In this document: positions 19,946 through 28,963 of the stretch, piece after piece | How the letters are laid out: every line of letters starts with the position of its first letter | How positions within the stretch are numbered: the first letter of the stretch is position 1 | Program-made: the position numbers and the translations under genes | Notes under the pieces: generated by a model | The model's input: only the letters and a program-made list of their open reading frames with translations | Database searches by the model: none | What the model was told of the DNA's origin: nothing | Origin: Mycobacterium sp. IS-3022 | GTDB lineage: Bacteria; Actinomycetota; Actinomycetes; Mycobacteriales; Mycobacteriaceae | Direction of reading: 5' to 3' | DNA: 64,000 nucleotides | NCBI RefSeq assembly: GCF_001500065.1 | Contig: NZ_LQIN01000010.1 | Location: 20,264 to 84,263, forward strand

Positions 19946-21174
19946 TGAGTCGTCCCTTCCGGCCCCTCGCTGACCGCCGCGATCGCCCCGTCGGCCACCC
20001 TGACGCGCAGTCGGCTGCCCTTCGGTGCGTCCGCCGTCGTCCGCAGCACGCTGCCCGCGGGCATGGTCTGCACCACCGCGTAGCCCCGCGCCAGCGTCGC
20101 CGCCGGCCCCAGTGTGCCCAGGCGCGCCGACAGGTGTCCGATGCGGTCGGTTTCGGCGGCCACCAGGCGGGTGATGTCGCGGCGGGCGGTGGCGCGAGCG
20201 CGGTGGACCTCGTCGGCGCGCGCATCGATCGCGGCCAGCGGCTGCGCCAGCACCGGTCTGCTGCGCAACTGGTCGATGGTGCGTTGTTCGCGGTGCACCC
20301 AGTTGCGCAGCGCCCGCCCACCGCGTCGACACAGGTCGGTGATCAACGCCTGCTCGGCGGCGGCGTCGGGGACGATGCGCTTGGCGGCGTCGGTGGGGGT
20401 GGCCGCCCGCAGATCGGCGACCAGATCACACAGCGGGTTGTCGGGTTCGTGACCGATGGCGCTGACCACCGGCGTGGTGCACTTGGCGATCTCGCGGCAC
20501 AGTGTTTCGTCGTAGAAGGGCAGCAGGTCCTCGACGCTGCCGCCGCCGCGGGCGATCACGATGACGTCCACCTCGGGATCGACGTCCAGTTCGCGTAACG
20601 CCTCGACCACCTGCGGCACGGTGTTGGGGCCCTGCACCGCGGTGTTGCGGATCGCGAAATGCACTGCGGGCCAACGATCTCGAGCAACCGTGACGACGTC
20701 GCGCTCAGCGTGGCTGGCCCGGCCGGTGATCAGCCCGACCGTGCGCGGCAGAAAGGGCAGCGGCCGCTTCAGCCGTGGGTCGAACAGCCCCTCGGCGTCG
20801 AGCAACCGGCGCAACCGCTCGATGCGGGCCAGCAGCTCGCCGAGCCCGACGGCGCGGATCTCGTAGATGCGCAGGCTGAACGAGCCGTTGCGGGTGTAGA
20901 ACTGCGGCTTGCCGTGCATCAGCACCTGCGTGCCCTCGGTCAGCGGCACCGGCGCATTCGCGACCAGGTCACGCGGACAGCTCACCGATAGCGACATGTC
21001 GGCGGCGGGGTCGCGCAGCACCATCCATGCGGTCGTCTGGCGCAGTTTGAGTTCGGTCAGCTGGCCCTCGACCCAGACGGTGCCGAGCCGGTCGATGTAC
21101 TTGGCGACGCGGGTGGCAACCGCGCGCACCGGCCACGGGTTGTCCGGGGACTTGCCCGGCTCGCTTTCGGTCAC
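19942..21174 (-). CDS. xseA: Exodeoxyribonuclease VII large subunit
   Basis: A 410-residue XseA. It has the N-terminal OB-fold ([19 protein letters not shown]) and the catalytic domain with [35 protein letters not shown] and the [17 protein letters not shown] metal/His region, followed by a coiled-coil C-terminus. GTG 21172-21174 overlaps the stop of the upstream gene by 4 bp (GTGA), and its own stop overlaps xseB. It forms a three-gene operon with the lipid-droplet-type gene and xseB. Confidence 0.95.
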   Translation of the reverse strand: MTESEPGKSPDNPWPVRAVATRVAKYIDRLGTVWVEGQLTELKLRQTTAWMVLRDPAADMSLSVSCPRDLVANAPVPLTEGTQVLMHGKPQFYTRNGSFSLRIYEIRAVGLGELLARIERLRRLLDAEGLFDPRLKRPLPFLPRTVGLITGRASHAERDVVTVARDRWPAVHFAIRNTAVQGPNTVPQVVEALRELDVDPEVDVIVIARGGGSVEDLLPFYDETLCREIAKCTTPVVSAIGHEPDNPLCDLVADLRAATPTDAAKRIVPDAAAEQALITDLCRRGGRALRNWVHREQRTIDQLRSRPVLAQPLAAIDARADEVHRARATARRDITRLVAAETDRIGHLSARLGTLGPAATLARGYAVVQTMPAGSVLRTTADAPKGSRLRVRVADGAIAAVSEGPEGTTQ

Positions 21175-21737
21175 CGGGCGGACGCGCGGGTGATCCTGTT
21201 GGCGAGCAAAGTTTGGAACGGTGCGCGGCCCTTGGTGGCCTCTTCATAGGCCAGCAGCGCCTCGAGATCGTTGACCCGCAGGGTGCCCAGGCGAGCCCGC
21301 AGTTGCGCGAGCGTGAGCGATTCGTAGTCCAGTTCCGTGACGATCTCGGGGACCTCGCCCGGGTCGGGTGACGCCGTGCGGGTTTCCCGGTCAGCCGTCG
21401 ACGTACCCGGTTCCCCGTTGCTGAACAGCGCGAAGCGGCCCTCGGTCAGGCGCTCACCGTCGGTGGTGGGCGTCGGGGCGGTGCCGCCGTCGAGGTCCTC
21501 GTCGAAGGTCGCCCACTCGGGCTGTTCATCCTTGGGCGGAAAGAGCGACTCGAGCGTCTCGTCACCCTTGATGACCAGGTCGGCGACGTCCTGCTGCATC
21601 TTCATCACCAGGTGCGCGAGCTGGCTGACGACGGTCATCGGGTACATCAGGATGGTCTGGGGGAGCTTACGGGTTTCCTCGATGGCGGTTACCGCCGCGC
21701 CAACCAGCAGACGGACCCCATACGGTGCGGTTGCCAT
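21171..21737 (-). CDS. Lipid-droplet-associated-type protein (Rv1109c-like)
   Basis: A 188-residue protein. The amphipathic N-terminal half ([20 protein letters not shown], then [25 protein letters not shown]) could lie on a membrane or lipid surface. The C-terminal half is acidic and ends in a short helical motif ([25 protein letters not shown]; core [17 protein letters not shown]). The position before xseA matches Rv1109c, whose family is annotated as lipid-droplet-associated (from memory). ATG 21737 is chosen because the longer frame extends antisense into the ispH gene. The name rests on synteny and look, not on a search. Confidence 0.65.
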   Translation of the reverse strand: MATAPYGVRLLVGAAVTAIEETRKLPQTILMYPMTVVSQLAHLVMKMQQDVADLVIKGDETLESLFPPKDEQPEWATFDEDLDGGTAPTPTTDGERLTEGRFALFSNGEPGTSTADRETRTASPDPGEVPEIVTELDYESLTLAQLRARLGTLRVNDLEALLAYEEATKGRAPFQTLLANRITRASAR

Positions 21738-21812
21738 GGCCCCCAGCCTACGGGCGGCTTCTCGGCTGGTCCGGGAGGGCCACCGAACGACTCTTTGCGT
21801 ACCCTGGGAACC

Positions 21813-22814
21813 ATGCCGCCGACTATCAACATGGGGATTCCGGGTGCCTCCAGCTCGGTCACCGGTGGCGTCTCCGGCAAGCGGGTGCTGCTCGCCGAGC
21901 CGCGGGGTTACTGCGCGGGAGTCGACCGCGCCGTCGAGACCGTCGAGCGGGCGCTGGAAAAGCACGGCGCCCCGGTTTACGTGCGCCATGAGATCGTGCA
22001 CAACCGGCACGTCGTGGAGACGCTGGCCAAGGCGGGTGCGGTGTTCGTCGAGGAGACCGACGAGGTACCCGAAGGCGCGATCGTGGTGTTCTCCGCCCAC
22101 GGCGTCGCGCCGACCGTGCACCAGACCGCCAAAGAGCGCGACCTCAAGGTCATTGACGCCACCTGTCCGCTGGTCACCAAGGTGCACAACGAAGCCAAGC
22201 GGTTCGCCCGCGACGACTACGACATCCTGCTGATCGGCCACGAGGGCCATGAGGAGGTCGTCGGCACCGCCGGCGAGGCGCCCGACCACGTGCAGCTCGT
22301 CGACGGGCCGGATTCCGTCGAGAACGTCACCGTGCGCGACGAGAGCAAGGTGATCTGGCTGTCGCAGACCACGCTGAGCGTCGACGAGACCATGGAGACC
22401 GTGCGCCGGCTGCGCGAGAAGTTCCCGACCCTGCAGGACCCGCCGAGCGACGACATCTGTTACGCCACGCAGAACCGCCAGGTGGCGGTCAAGGCGATGG
22501 CTCCGGAGTGCGAGCTGGTGATCGTGGTCGGATCGCGCAACTCGTCGAACTCGGTGCGGCTGGTCGAGGTTGCGCTGGGCGCCGGCTCCGACAGAGCCCA
22601 CCTCGTCGACTACGCCGACGACATCGACCCCGCGTGGCTCGATGGGGTGACGACGGTCGGGGTCACCTCCGGCGCGTCGGTGCCGGAGATCCTGGTGCGC
22701 GGCGTGTTGGAGCGGCTGGCCGAGTACGGCTACGACGTCGTGCAGCCGGTGACGACGGCCAACGAGACGCTGGTGTTCGCGTTGCCCAGGGAGATCCGTC
22801 CCGCGCGCGCCTAA
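21813..22814 (+). CDS. ispH: 4-hydroxy-3-methylbut-2-enyl diphosphate reductase (IspH/LytB)
   Basis: A 333-residue IspH, the last enzyme of the MEP isoprenoid pathway, reducing HMBPP to IPP and DMAPP through a [4Fe-4S] cluster. The three cluster cysteines are in RGYCAGV (Cys34), DATCPLV (Cys118) and DDICYAT (Cys216). The substrate-binding [11 protein letters not shown] is also present. ATG 21813 lies 75 bp from the divergent gene start; the frame is open upstream but those codons lie in the divergent gene. It matches the Rv1110 (lytB2) position. Confidence 0.96.
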   Translation: MPPTINMGIPGASSSVTGGVSGKRVLLAEPRGYCAGVDRAVETVERALEKHGAPVYVRHEIVHNRHVVETLAKAGAVFVEETDEVPEGAIVVFSAHGVAPTVHQTAKERDLKVIDATCPLVTKVHNEAKRFARDDYDILLIGHEGHEEVVGTAGEAPDHVQLVDGPDSVENVTVRDESKVIWLSQTTLSVDETMETVRRLREKFPTLQDPPSDDICYATQNRQVAVKAMAPECELVIVVGSRNSSNSVRLVEVALGAGSDRAHLVDYADDIDPAWLDGVTTVGVTSGASVPEILVRGVLERLAEYGYDVVQPVTTANETLVFALPREIRPARA

Positions 22815-22829
22815 CGTCGAGCGGCAGCG

Positions 22830-23918
22830 TCAGATGTCGTACTCCCAGGAGTCGGCCTCCCAGTCGCGGGGCGTCCGGCGGCGGGTGCGGTACTCCGCGC
22901 GGTCGTCGGTCTCTTCGCCCCGGTAGCGCACCCGGGAAACCGGGTGGTGGGTCCCGTTGCCGTTGCTACGGTGTGGTTCGCGAGGTTGGTAGTCGTCGAA
23001 GCGGCGGCGACGCTCGGGGCGCTCCCCGGTCCGATCGCGGCCGGTGCGGTCATAGCCGGCGCGGCGCTCCGACGGGGGAGGGCCGGGCTGCCGCGGGTTC
23101 GCCGGGCGCGGCCGGCGACGAGGCTCGGCCGATGACGGCGGCTCGGCGTGCCTGCCCGAACGGGTACGCCGGGGCCGCTCGGCGACGGGCTCGATGATTT
23201 CGGTCTCGGGCGGACGGACATGGCGCGGTCGTGGCGTGGAAGTCCGGCTGGCCGGCCGACCGCTGCGATTCGACGCCGTTCTGGCGGTGCGGGCGGGCCG
23301 GCTCGCACTCTCGGTCCGCTTACGGCGGGGCGGCGCAACCTGTTCGGCGTCGTCCGGGGATTCGCGCGCCAACAGGGCCGACACCTTGACCGCCGCTTTG
23401 CTCATCAACGCCGTCGCCAACTCCGTCACGCGTCCAGGCTTCGACTCGGTGCGGTCGTCGGCGGCTTGTGGGGAGGTGCGGCGGGTCGCCATGCCGACGT
23501 ACCAGCGGATCATGCCGACCACCAGCACGGCCGCCGAGGTGAAGAACATCAGCGGGAAGCGCTCGATCAGCGGGTAGCCGCAGTTGATCGCCAGATCCTT
23601 GACGCCGGTGAACTGCCCGCCGGTGAACAGGAAGTAGGCCCCCGGCACGCTGACGAACAGAATCAGCGGCGGCTGGATGACCGCGGTGAACACCGCTTCC
23701 TGCCGGACTGCCAGCACCGCCGCGAGGCACCCGAGGATGTAGCACGCGGCGAAGACCGAGCTGAGTTCTCTGCTGCCCGATCCGGCGTCGAAGGCGAAAC
23801 CGATGGCGGTTGCGGTGAACGCGACCAGCACAGCACCCCACCCGGGGACACCGGGGAAATTGGGGTGCGCGGAACGATGGTCGGCGGCCACCGCCGACCG
23901 TGCGCGCTGTGCTGACAC
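22830..23918 (-). CDS. DUF6542-type membrane protein with Arg/Pro-rich tail
   Basis: A protein of about 362 residues. The N-terminal part has four hydrophobic helices (VPGWGAVLVAFTATAIGFAF, FAACYILGCLAAVLAV, PPLILFVSVPGAYFLF, LMFFTSAAVLVVGMIRWYVG). The C-terminal half is a long, low-complexity, Arg/Pro/Glu-rich cytoplasmic tail. GTG 23916-23918 is used. The frame continues open to beyond 25 kb on this strand, but that extension is antisense to ychF and is not believed. It is convergent with ispH (15-bp gap) and diverges from ychF across 84 bp. It corresponds by position to Rv1111c; function unknown. Confidence 0.75.
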   Translation of the reverse strand: MSAQRARSAVAADHRSAHPNFPGVPGWGAVLVAFTATAIGFAFDAGSGSRELSSVFAACYILGCLAAVLAVRQEAVFTAVIQPPLILFVSVPGAYFLFTGGQFTGVKDLAINCGYPLIERFPLMFFTSAAVLVVGMIRWYVGMATRRTSPQAADDRTESKPGRVTELATALMSKAAVKVSALLARESPDDAEQVAPPRRKRTESASRPARTARTASNRSGRPASRTSTPRPRHVRPPETEIIEPVAERPRRTRSGRHAEPPSSAEPRRRPRPANPRQPGPPPSERRAGYDRTGRDRTGERPERRRRFDDYQPREPHRSNGNGTHHPVSRVRYRGEETDDRAEYRTRRRTPRDWEADSWEYDI

Positions 23919-24002
23919 AGGTAGACCGTACCGGCTTTCGCCATGTGTGGCTGTCAGCGCGGTTCGGGCGCGCCCGTCACAGTCTCCTAGACTCTGGACC
24001 CT

Positions 24003-25076
24003 GTGAGCTTGAACCTGGGAATCGTCGGCTTGCCGAACGTCGGAAAATCGACGCTGTTCAACGCGTTGACGCGAAACGACGTGCTGGCCGCCAACTACCC
24101 GTTCGCCACGATCGAGCCGAACGAGGGCGTCGTGCCGCTGCCCGATCCGCGGTTGGCCGAACTGGCCAGAATTTTCGGGTCGGAAAAGATCGTTCATGCG
24201 CCGGTCACCTTCGTTGATATCGCCGGGATCGTCAAGGGCGCATCCGAAGGCGCCGGGCTGGGCAACAAATTTCTGGCCAACATCCGCGAAAGTGACGCGA
24301 TCTGCCAAGTGGTGCGGGTGTTCAGCGACGACGACGTGGCACACGTCGACGGCCGCATCGACCCGAAGTCCGACATCGAGGTCATCGAGACCGAACTGAT
24401 CCTCGCCGACCTGCAGACGCTGGAGAAGGCGTTGCCGCGGCTGGAGAAGGAAGCCAGGACGCACAAGGACCGCAGGCCGGCACACGAGGCGGCCGCAGCC
24501 GCGCAGGAGATCCTCAACGGTGGGACGACGTTGTTCGCCGCGGGTGTGGACACCGCGCCGTTGCGTGAACTGAATCTGCTGACGACCAAGCCATTTCTGT
24601 ATGTGTTCAACGCCGACGAGGCGGTGTTGACCGACGACGCACGAAAGGCGGAGTTGCGCGAGATGGTGGCGCCCGCCGATGCGGTGTTCCTGGACGCGAA
24701 GATCGAGGCCGAGCTGCAGGAGCTCGACGACGAGTCGGCCGCCGAGCTGCTCGAGTCGATCGGCCAGACCGAGCGTGGGCTGGATGCGTTGGCGCGGGCG
24801 GGTTTTCACACGCTGAAGTTGCAGACATTCTTGACCGCGGGACCGAAAGAGTCGCGTGCGTGGACGATTCACCAGGGCGACACCGCGCCGAAGGCGGCCG
24901 GGGTGATCCACACCGACTTCGAGAAGGGCTTCATCAAGGCCGAGATCGTCTCCTACGACGACCTGGTCGAGGCCGGGTCGATGGCTGCGGCGAAGGCGGC
25001 GGGCAAGGTGCGGATGGAGGGTAAGGACTACGTCATGGCCGACGGCGACGTGGTCGAGTTCAGGTTCAACGTTTGA
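24003..25076 (+). CDS. ychF: Redox-regulated ATPase YchF (Obg-family)
   Basis: A 357-residue YchF. It has the P-loop [14 protein letters not shown], the switch segment [22 protein letters not shown], the adenine-specifying NADE in place of the usual NKxD, and a C-terminal TGS-like domain ([15 protein letters not shown] to [16 protein letters not shown]). GTG 24003 follows a short leader. The last 25 bases of the gene recur imperfectly about 130 bp downstream (see the repeat feature), a sign of past recombination at this 3' end. It matches the Rv1112 position. Confidence 0.95.
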   Translation: MSLNLGIVGLPNVGKSTLFNALTRNDVLAANYPFATIEPNEGVVPLPDPRLAELARIFGSEKIVHAPVTFVDIAGIVKGASEGAGLGNKFLANIRESDAICQVVRVFSDDDVAHVDGRIDPKSDIEVIETELILADLQTLEKALPRLEKEARTHKDRRPAHEAAAAAQEILNGGTTLFAAGVDTAPLRELNLLTTKPFLYVFNADEAVLTDDARKAELREMVAPADAVFLDAKIEAELQELDDESAAELLESIGQTERGLDALARAGFHTLKLQTFLTAGPKESRAWTIHQGDTAPKAAGVIHTDFEKGFIKAEIVSYDDLVEAGSMAAAKAAGKVRMEGKDYVMADGDVVEFRFNV

Positions 25077-25208
25077 CTGTTTCGCAATGTCGGACTGAGA
25101 GCTTCGCGACGCATATATATCCATCGTCAAGCTGTCAGCTGTACATTGCGTGCGCCACACGACGTTGATCGGCCGCGGAATTCGGTCGAGTTCCGCTTCA
25201 ACGTCTAA
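25052..25208 (+). repeat. Direct repeat of the ychF 3' end (25052-25076 and 25184-25208)
   Basis: The last 25 bases of ychF (GGTCGAGTTC...TTTGA) recur at 25184-25208 with 21 of 25 identical. Both read VEFRFNV then stop, and the four differences are synonymous (AGG/CGC for Arg, GTT/GTC for Val, TGA/TAA). The second copy is therefore a remnant of a diverged ychF end, not a chance repeat. The 107 bases between the copies hold no recognisable gene. The pattern suggests homologous replacement or insertion at the ychF end bringing in the accessory patch that follows. Confidence 0.75.
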
Positions 25209-25307
25209 ACATTCGGAGAGTGGCGATGGGGTGTGTGAGGAGTGGGGCGTCACCGGAGCGGCGGCGCAGAACCATCATCACGCGTTCCGCGGGTGCATAG
25301 GAGGGTC
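25209..25307. other. Non-coding stretch before the VOC pseudogene
   Basis: Together with 25077-25183 this makes a gap without a functional gene between ychF and the antitoxin gene (about 610 bp including the VOC pseudogene). I see no promoter, hairpin or RNA gene that I can defend here. It ends in an AGGAGGG ribosome site (25299-25305) that belongs to the broken VOC gene. Confidence 0.5.
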
Positions 25308-25625
25308 GTGAACGTGGCCACCCGCAATCGGCATGGCGAAGGGCCGGCCGAGGCGTAGGTCTCGACGGACGCCGGCATCACGGTCGTGCTGCACTCGACC
25401 GGGTTCGCGTCATGGTGGGACGAGAGCGCGCCTCAGCCATCAGCTGACGGACCGCAAATCGACCTCGAGCTGCAGTCTGCGAAAAGCCTAGACGCGATGG
25501 TCGAGGCGCTCGCTGCCGATGGGGTGACGATCGTGAAGCCGCCCACGGACATGCCCTGGGGGCAGCGCTTCGCGATCGTGCTCGACCCGGACGGCAACCG
25601 CGTCGGGCTGAAGGCGCCGCGATGA
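25308..25625 (+). pseudogene. VOC (glyoxalase-like) pseudogene with in-frame stop
   Basis: A strong AGGAGGG at 25299-25305 precedes GTG 25308, but the frame stops after 16 codons at TAG 25356-25358. The same frame then continues open to 25625 and encodes ITVVLHSTGF, a helix SLDAMVEALAADGVTIV, and the typical VOC C-terminal strand PWGQRFAIVLDPDGNRVGLK with its metal-ligand-type Asp/Glu region. The first beta-alpha-beta unit of a normal 120-residue VOC protein is missing. So this is a decayed member of the vicinal oxygen chelate family, truncated at the front and closed by a nonsense codon. GTG 25386 could start a 79-residue remnant, but no ribosome site precedes it. Confidence 0.7.
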
Positions 25626-25686
25626 CTTGAGTGCTGCCCGGCGACGGCGACGTGCTCGTGTCATCCTTCGCGCTAGAATTCTGTAC

Positions 25687-25971
25687 ATGTCTACGTTGCC
25701 GCTGGCGGAGGTTCGGGCGAACCTTTCCAAGCTTGTGGATGAGGCGGTGCGCACTCATGAGCGAATCGAGGTAACTCGGCAAGGCCGTCGTGCAGCAGTG
25801 ATCCTCAGTGCGGACGATTACGACTCGATCATGGAAACCCTGGCGATTCTCAGCGACCAGGAGCTGGTTCGCGAGTTGCGCGACGCCGAGGCGGAAGCAG
25901 ACAACGGTGAGACCTACTCGCTTGATGAGGTGACAGAGGAGATGCGCGCCGCCGGGCGGCTGCCGCGGTGA
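25687..25971 (+). CDS. relB: RelB/Phd-type antitoxin
   Basis: A 94-residue antitoxin of the Phd/YefM class. The N-terminal DNA-binding part reads LPLAEVRANLSKLVDEAVRTHERIEVTRQGRRAAVILSADDYDS (core LAEVRANLSKLVDEA and RRAAVILSADDY), and the C-terminal half is an acidic toxin-binding tail. It resembles M. tuberculosis RelB (Rv1247c) from memory. ATG 25687; the stop overlaps the toxin start by 4 bp (GTGA). The upstream region to 25686 probably holds an autoregulated promoter, but no operator was identified. Confidence 0.9.
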   Translation: MSTLPLAEVRANLSKLVDEAVRTHERIEVTRQGRRAAVILSADDYDSIMETLAILSDQELVRELRDAEAEADNGETYSLDEVTEEMRAAGRLPR

Positions 25972-26231
25972 CCTACCGCATTGAGCTGACGAGAGCCGCG
26001 AAGAACGCGTTGACTCACCTCCTTCCCGAGGCGGCGGCACTCGCATGTTGGGAATTCATCCGGGGGCCGCTCGCCGAAAGTCCGCACCGCGTTGGAAAGC
26101 CGCTTCGGGGGCAGTTGGAAGGTCGATACTCCGCGCGGCGGGGCGAATTCCGGGTGATCTACCAGATTTTCGAAGACCGAATCGTCGTGCGAGTCATCCA
26201 CATCGCGCATCGTCGCGACGTATATCGATGA
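25968..26231 (+). CDS. relE: RelE-type toxin
   Basis: An 87-residue RelE/ParE-superfamily toxin, probably a ribosome-dependent mRNA endonuclease. It has YRIELTRAAKNALTHLLP, then the hallmark GKPLRGQLEGRYSARRGEFRVIYQ, then VVRVIHIAHRRDVYR (cores GKPLRGQLEGRYSARRG and VIHIAHRRDVYR). The basic residues used by RelE for catalysis are present (Arg in ARRGEFR, and IAHRRDVYR). GTG 25968 overlaps the antitoxin stop. It closely resembles RelE1-type toxins of M. tuberculosis. Confidence 0.9.
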   Translation: MTYRIELTRAAKNALTHLLPEAAALACWEFIRGPLAESPHRVGKPLRGQLEGRYSARRGEFRVIYQIFEDRIVVRVIHIAHRRDVYR

Positions 26232-26287
26232 CGTGACGTTGCCTGACTCGACCTATACGCCACCGATGGTTTGAGTAACTTCGAGAC

Positions 26288-26653
26288 ATGACTGAGGACT
26301 GGCGCATCGGTCGGATCGACGAGATCCGGTCGCTGATCAAGCAAGCCGAACCCGACGTCGTCGAGGAGATCAAGTGGCGTAAACCATCGAACCCTGATGG
26401 CGTTCCGACGTTCTCGCTTGACGGCCTCATCTGCACGCTCGAGATGTACAAGGGCAAGGTGAAGGTGAATTTCGCCAAGGGTTCGTCCATCAGCGACCCG
26501 GACAAGCTGTTCAATGCGAGTCTGCAGGCACCCGTCGGGCGCTCCATCGACCTACGCGAAGACGACGAATTGGACCCGGACGCATTCAAGAGGTTGATCA
26601 ACGAGGCGGTCAAGGTCAACCGCACCAATCGAGCGTCGAAGCGCCGAAAATAA
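26288..26653 (+). CDS. DUF1801-type protein
   Basis: A 121-residue soluble protein with the YdhG/DUF1801-like pattern (IDEIRSLIKQAEPDVVEEIKW, VPTFSLDGLICTLEMYKGKVKVNF, LRAFIxLR-like APVGRSIDLREDDELD). The C-terminus is basic. ATG 26288 lies 56 bp after the RelE stop and the gene ends 6 bp before the SRPBCC gene. DUF1801 and SRPBCC (AHSA1) genes often sit together in actinobacteria, and both are of unknown function. Confidence 0.7.
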   Translation: MTEDWRIGRIDEIRSLIKQAEPDVVEEIKWRKPSNPDGVPTFSLDGLICTLEMYKGKVKVNFAKGSSISDPDKLFNASLQAPVGRSIDLREDDELDPDAFKRLINEAVKVNRTNRASKRRK

Positions 26654-26659
26654 GGTGCC

Positions 26660-27145
26660 ATGGCCCGTACCGATACCGCGTCCCGGGTGGTCAAAGCCCC
26701 GCTGAGCCGGGTCTTCGAAGCGCTTGTCGACCCCGACGCGCTCGCCGAATGGCTGCCGCCGTCCGGGATGACCGGCCGGTTCGATCACTTCGAGGCCCGT
26801 CCGGGTGGCTCTTATCGGATGATCCTGACCTACATCGATCCGCCCACCGGCGGCGGCAAGACCGACGCCGATTCGGATGTCGTCGAGGGGCGCTTCCTCG
26901 CGATCGAGCCCGATCACCGCGTCGTGCAAGCAGTCGACTTCGCTTCCGACGACCCGTCTTTCGGCGGGACCATGACGATGACCTGGACGGTGAGGAGGGT
27001 CGACGGCGGTACCCGGGTCGAGCTGCGCGCCGACGACGTGCCGCCGGGGATATCGGCGACCGACCACGAGGCCGGCATGAACTCCTCGCTGGACAATCTG
27101 GCCGCCTACCTCGCCCGCCACCAGACCGTCTTTCGCGCCGAGTGA
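26660..27145 (+). CDS. SRPBCC / AHSA1-like protein
   Basis: A 161-residue SRPBCC-fold protein. It has the first strand and helix TASRVVKAPLSRVFEALVDPDALAEWLPPSGM (core APLSRVFEALVDPDALAEWL), ARPGGSYRMIL, and the C-terminal helix DHEAGMNSSLDNLAAYL typical of the AHSA1 subgroup. It follows the DUF1801 gene by 6 bp and is probably cotranscribed with it. Ligand unknown. Confidence 0.8.
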   Translation: MARTDTASRVVKAPLSRVFEALVDPDALAEWLPPSGMTGRFDHFEARPGGSYRMILTYIDPPTGGGKTDADSDVVEGRFLAIEPDHRVVQAVDFASDDPSFGGTMTMTWTVRRVDGGTRVELRADDVPPGISATDHEAGMNSSLDNLAAYLARHQTVFRAE

Positions 27146-27181
27146 CCGGGCCCCCGACGGGCATAGGGCAGAATCGCGCAA

Positions 27182-28228
27182 GTGACGCAGCCGCCACGAC
27201 GCCCAGGGCCGCCTGACTGGCGAGGTCGGGGTGCGCCACCGCCCAACCCGGGCCAGAGACCGCCACCGCCACCGAGACGGCCGGCTCCACCGAGGCAACC
27301 GCCACCGAACCAGCCGCCCGAGCCGCCGACCGAGCGGTTCGACGCACCATCGCCACCGCCGAACCTTCGGCCGGCTCAGCGATACCCGAAGCCCCCCTCA
27401 CCGGCCGATGTGCGGCCGACCGAGCAAATCTTCCGAGAGCCTCCTCCGCCGCCTCCGCCACCGGAATTCGGGCCGACGCCCGGAACGGACGAAAAGCCGA
27501 GTCGGGCAAGGGGCTTCAACAAGACGTCGATCATCCTGATCGTCGTCATCGTGATCGCCCTTCTGGTGGGCGGGCTCACCGTTGGCGAGCTGTACGCCCG
27601 GCACCGCGCCGACACCATCCTGACCGACGTCGCCGAATGCGTCACCGAGGACGGCGTCGCGATCTCGTTCGGCGTGAACCCGCCGTTTCTGTGGCAGCAC
27701 ATCACCGGGCACTACACCAACATCTCGGTCACCACCGAAGGGAACCGCGTGCAGAGCGCCGACGGCATGACCGCCGAGGTCGTGCTCGCCGACGTCCGCC
27801 TACAGGACACCGCAGACTCCAAGGGCACCATCGGAAGGCTCGACGCGACGTTGACCTGGAAGTCGTCGGGCATCAAGGACACCGTCGCCGCCAACCTGCC
27901 GGGAGTCGGCAGCATGATCACCGGCGTGCGCACCGACGCCGCGGCGGGCACGGTGATTCTGGAGGCCGGTGACAACAGCGTCACCGCCAAGCCCGTCGTC
28001 GGCGACGGCGACCTGAACCTGGAGGTGCTCGACGTCACCGGTCCGCTGCCCAAGGATGCGGTGCAGACGGCGCTCAACGAGTTGACCAAGAAACTCAACG
28101 ACAACTATCCGCTCGGGATCCACGCCGACAGTGTCGAGGTGACCCACTCCGGCGTCACCGGAAGGTTTTCCAGCGACGACGCCTCCATCCCGAAAGAGGA
28201 CGCCAACCCCTGCTTCGCGCGCCTCTAG
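27182..28228 (+). CDS. DUF2993 (LmeA-like) membrane-anchored protein with Pro-rich N-terminus
   Basis: A 348-residue protein. Residues 1-110 are extremely Pro/Arg-rich and cytoplasmic. A single hydrophobic helix follows at about 116-133 (SIILIVVIVIALLVGGL), then an exported domain beginning ELYARHRADTILTDVAECV. That domain has the DUF2993 pattern seen in the mycobacterial mannosyltransferase accessory factor LmeA (segments VEVTHSGVTGRFSS and DVTGPLPKDAV). LmeA-type proteins bind phospholipids in the envelope. GTG 27182 is the start. The next gene converges with a 15-bp gap. Whether this copy serves lipoglycan synthesis is not known. Confidence 0.75.
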   Translation: MTQPPRRPGPPDWRGRGAPPPNPGQRPPPPPRRPAPPRQPPPNQPPEPPTERFDAPSPPPNLRPAQRYPKPPSPADVRPTEQIFREPPPPPPPPEFGPTPGTDEKPSRARGFNKTSIILIVVIVIALLVGGLTVGELYARHRADTILTDVAECVTEDGVAISFGVNPPFLWQHITGHYTNISVTTEGNRVQSADGMTAEVVLADVRLQDTADSKGTIGRLDATLTWKSSGIKDTVAANLPGVGSMITGVRTDAAAGTVILEAGDNSVTAKPVVGDGDLNLEVLDVTGPLPKDAVQTALNELTKKLNDNYPLGIHADSVEVTHSGVTGRFSSDDASIPKEDANPCFARL

Positions 28229-28243
28229 CGGTATTGACGTCGA

Positions 28244-28936
28244 TCAGTCCAGGTCGACCGCGATCTCGGCGCTGAGCTGACAGCCGGGGGCCAGCGGCAG
28301 CGTGTCGCCGCTCCAGAACGAACCGGGGTCGAACCAGTTGTAGTGCTTCTCCGTACTCAGCAACCCCATCTCCTCGTAAGTGATGGCGACGGTCTCGGCG
28401 CAGTACGCGGTCTCGAGCCCAACTTGGAGCTTCTGTTGCTTTCGGCGTTGCGTCGCATCGCGAACCCTGCTGTGCAGGAAGGGGATTCCGCGGGTGAAAT
28501 CCGCGACGGCCAACCGGCCGCGAAACCACCGGCCGGTCAACCGCGCCGTGCTCGGAAACGGTGTGCCGTCCATCCGCGCGACCACCTTCAGCGCGCGGTC
28601 CTCCTGCTCGCGGCTGGCGATCGGTGTCAGTTGCCGCAGCCAGCACCGCTGGTGGTAATTGCTGATCCAGCGCTCCACGACCTGGCGGGCGTCGTTGAGC
28701 TGCACCCCGCGCTGGTTGCGGCCCGTCCACATGTCGGTCAGCTTGTCGCCCAACTCGGCATGCCAGATCAACGGCGGCAGATCCTCGATCGCGAGCGTCA
28801 TCCCGACGTGGTTGACCGGGCTGTTGGTCAGCGACTGGATGGCCCGGTCCGGCCCGGACCGCCCCCGGAAAAGCCAGAGATCCCCGGTCCGCGTCGCGTC
28901 GAGGGCCTGCTCGAGCGACACCGCGGTTGGTTTCAC
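28244..28936 (-). CDS. Permuted papain-fold (YiiX/NlpC-P60-like) protein
   Basis: A 230-residue protein whose N-terminus reads GDLWLFRGRSGPDRAIQSLT then NHVGMTLAI (His43). A Cys lies near the C-terminus in ETAYCAETVAITYEEMGLL (Cys179). In circularly permuted papain-like proteins (YaeF/YiiX, LRAT-like) the catalytic His comes before the Cys, often as SHVGM...CSE, which this matches. Typical substrates are amide or acyl bonds in lipids or peptidoglycan. No signal peptide is seen. The call rests on motif order only. It diverges from a 54-residue membrane protein across 27 bp. Confidence 0.55.
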   Translation of the reverse strand: MKPTAVSLEQALDATRTGDLWLFRGRSGPDRAIQSLTNSPVNHVGMTLAIEDLPPLIWHAELGDKLTDMWTGRNQRGVQLNDARQVVERWISNYHQRCWLRQLTPIASREQEDRALKVVARMDGTPFPSTARLTGRWFRGRLAVADFTRGIPFLHSRVRDATQRRKQQKLQVGLETAYCAETVAITYEEMGLLSTEKHYNWFDPGSFWSGDTLPLAPGCQLSAEIAVDLD

Positions 28937-28963
28937 CCCCGCAGCTTAGGCAGACTGACCGCT

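Noticed and set aside
22830..25253. A continuous 807-codon minus frame covering the DUF6542 gene and the region opposite ychF
   Set aside because: The part beyond 23918 is antisense to ychF, which has clear P-loop and TGS motifs. Only 22830-23918 has membrane helices of its own.
25386..25625. A functional 79-residue VOC protein starting at GTG 25386
   Set aside because: No ribosome site precedes it, the first structural unit is missing, and a better start at 25308 is cut by TAG in the same frame, so it was called a pseudogene.
27241..27480. Pro-codon runs in the DUF2993 gene as a DNA repeat element
   Set aside because: The runs are explained by the coding of a Pro-rich cytoplasmic tail; no regular unit length is seen.
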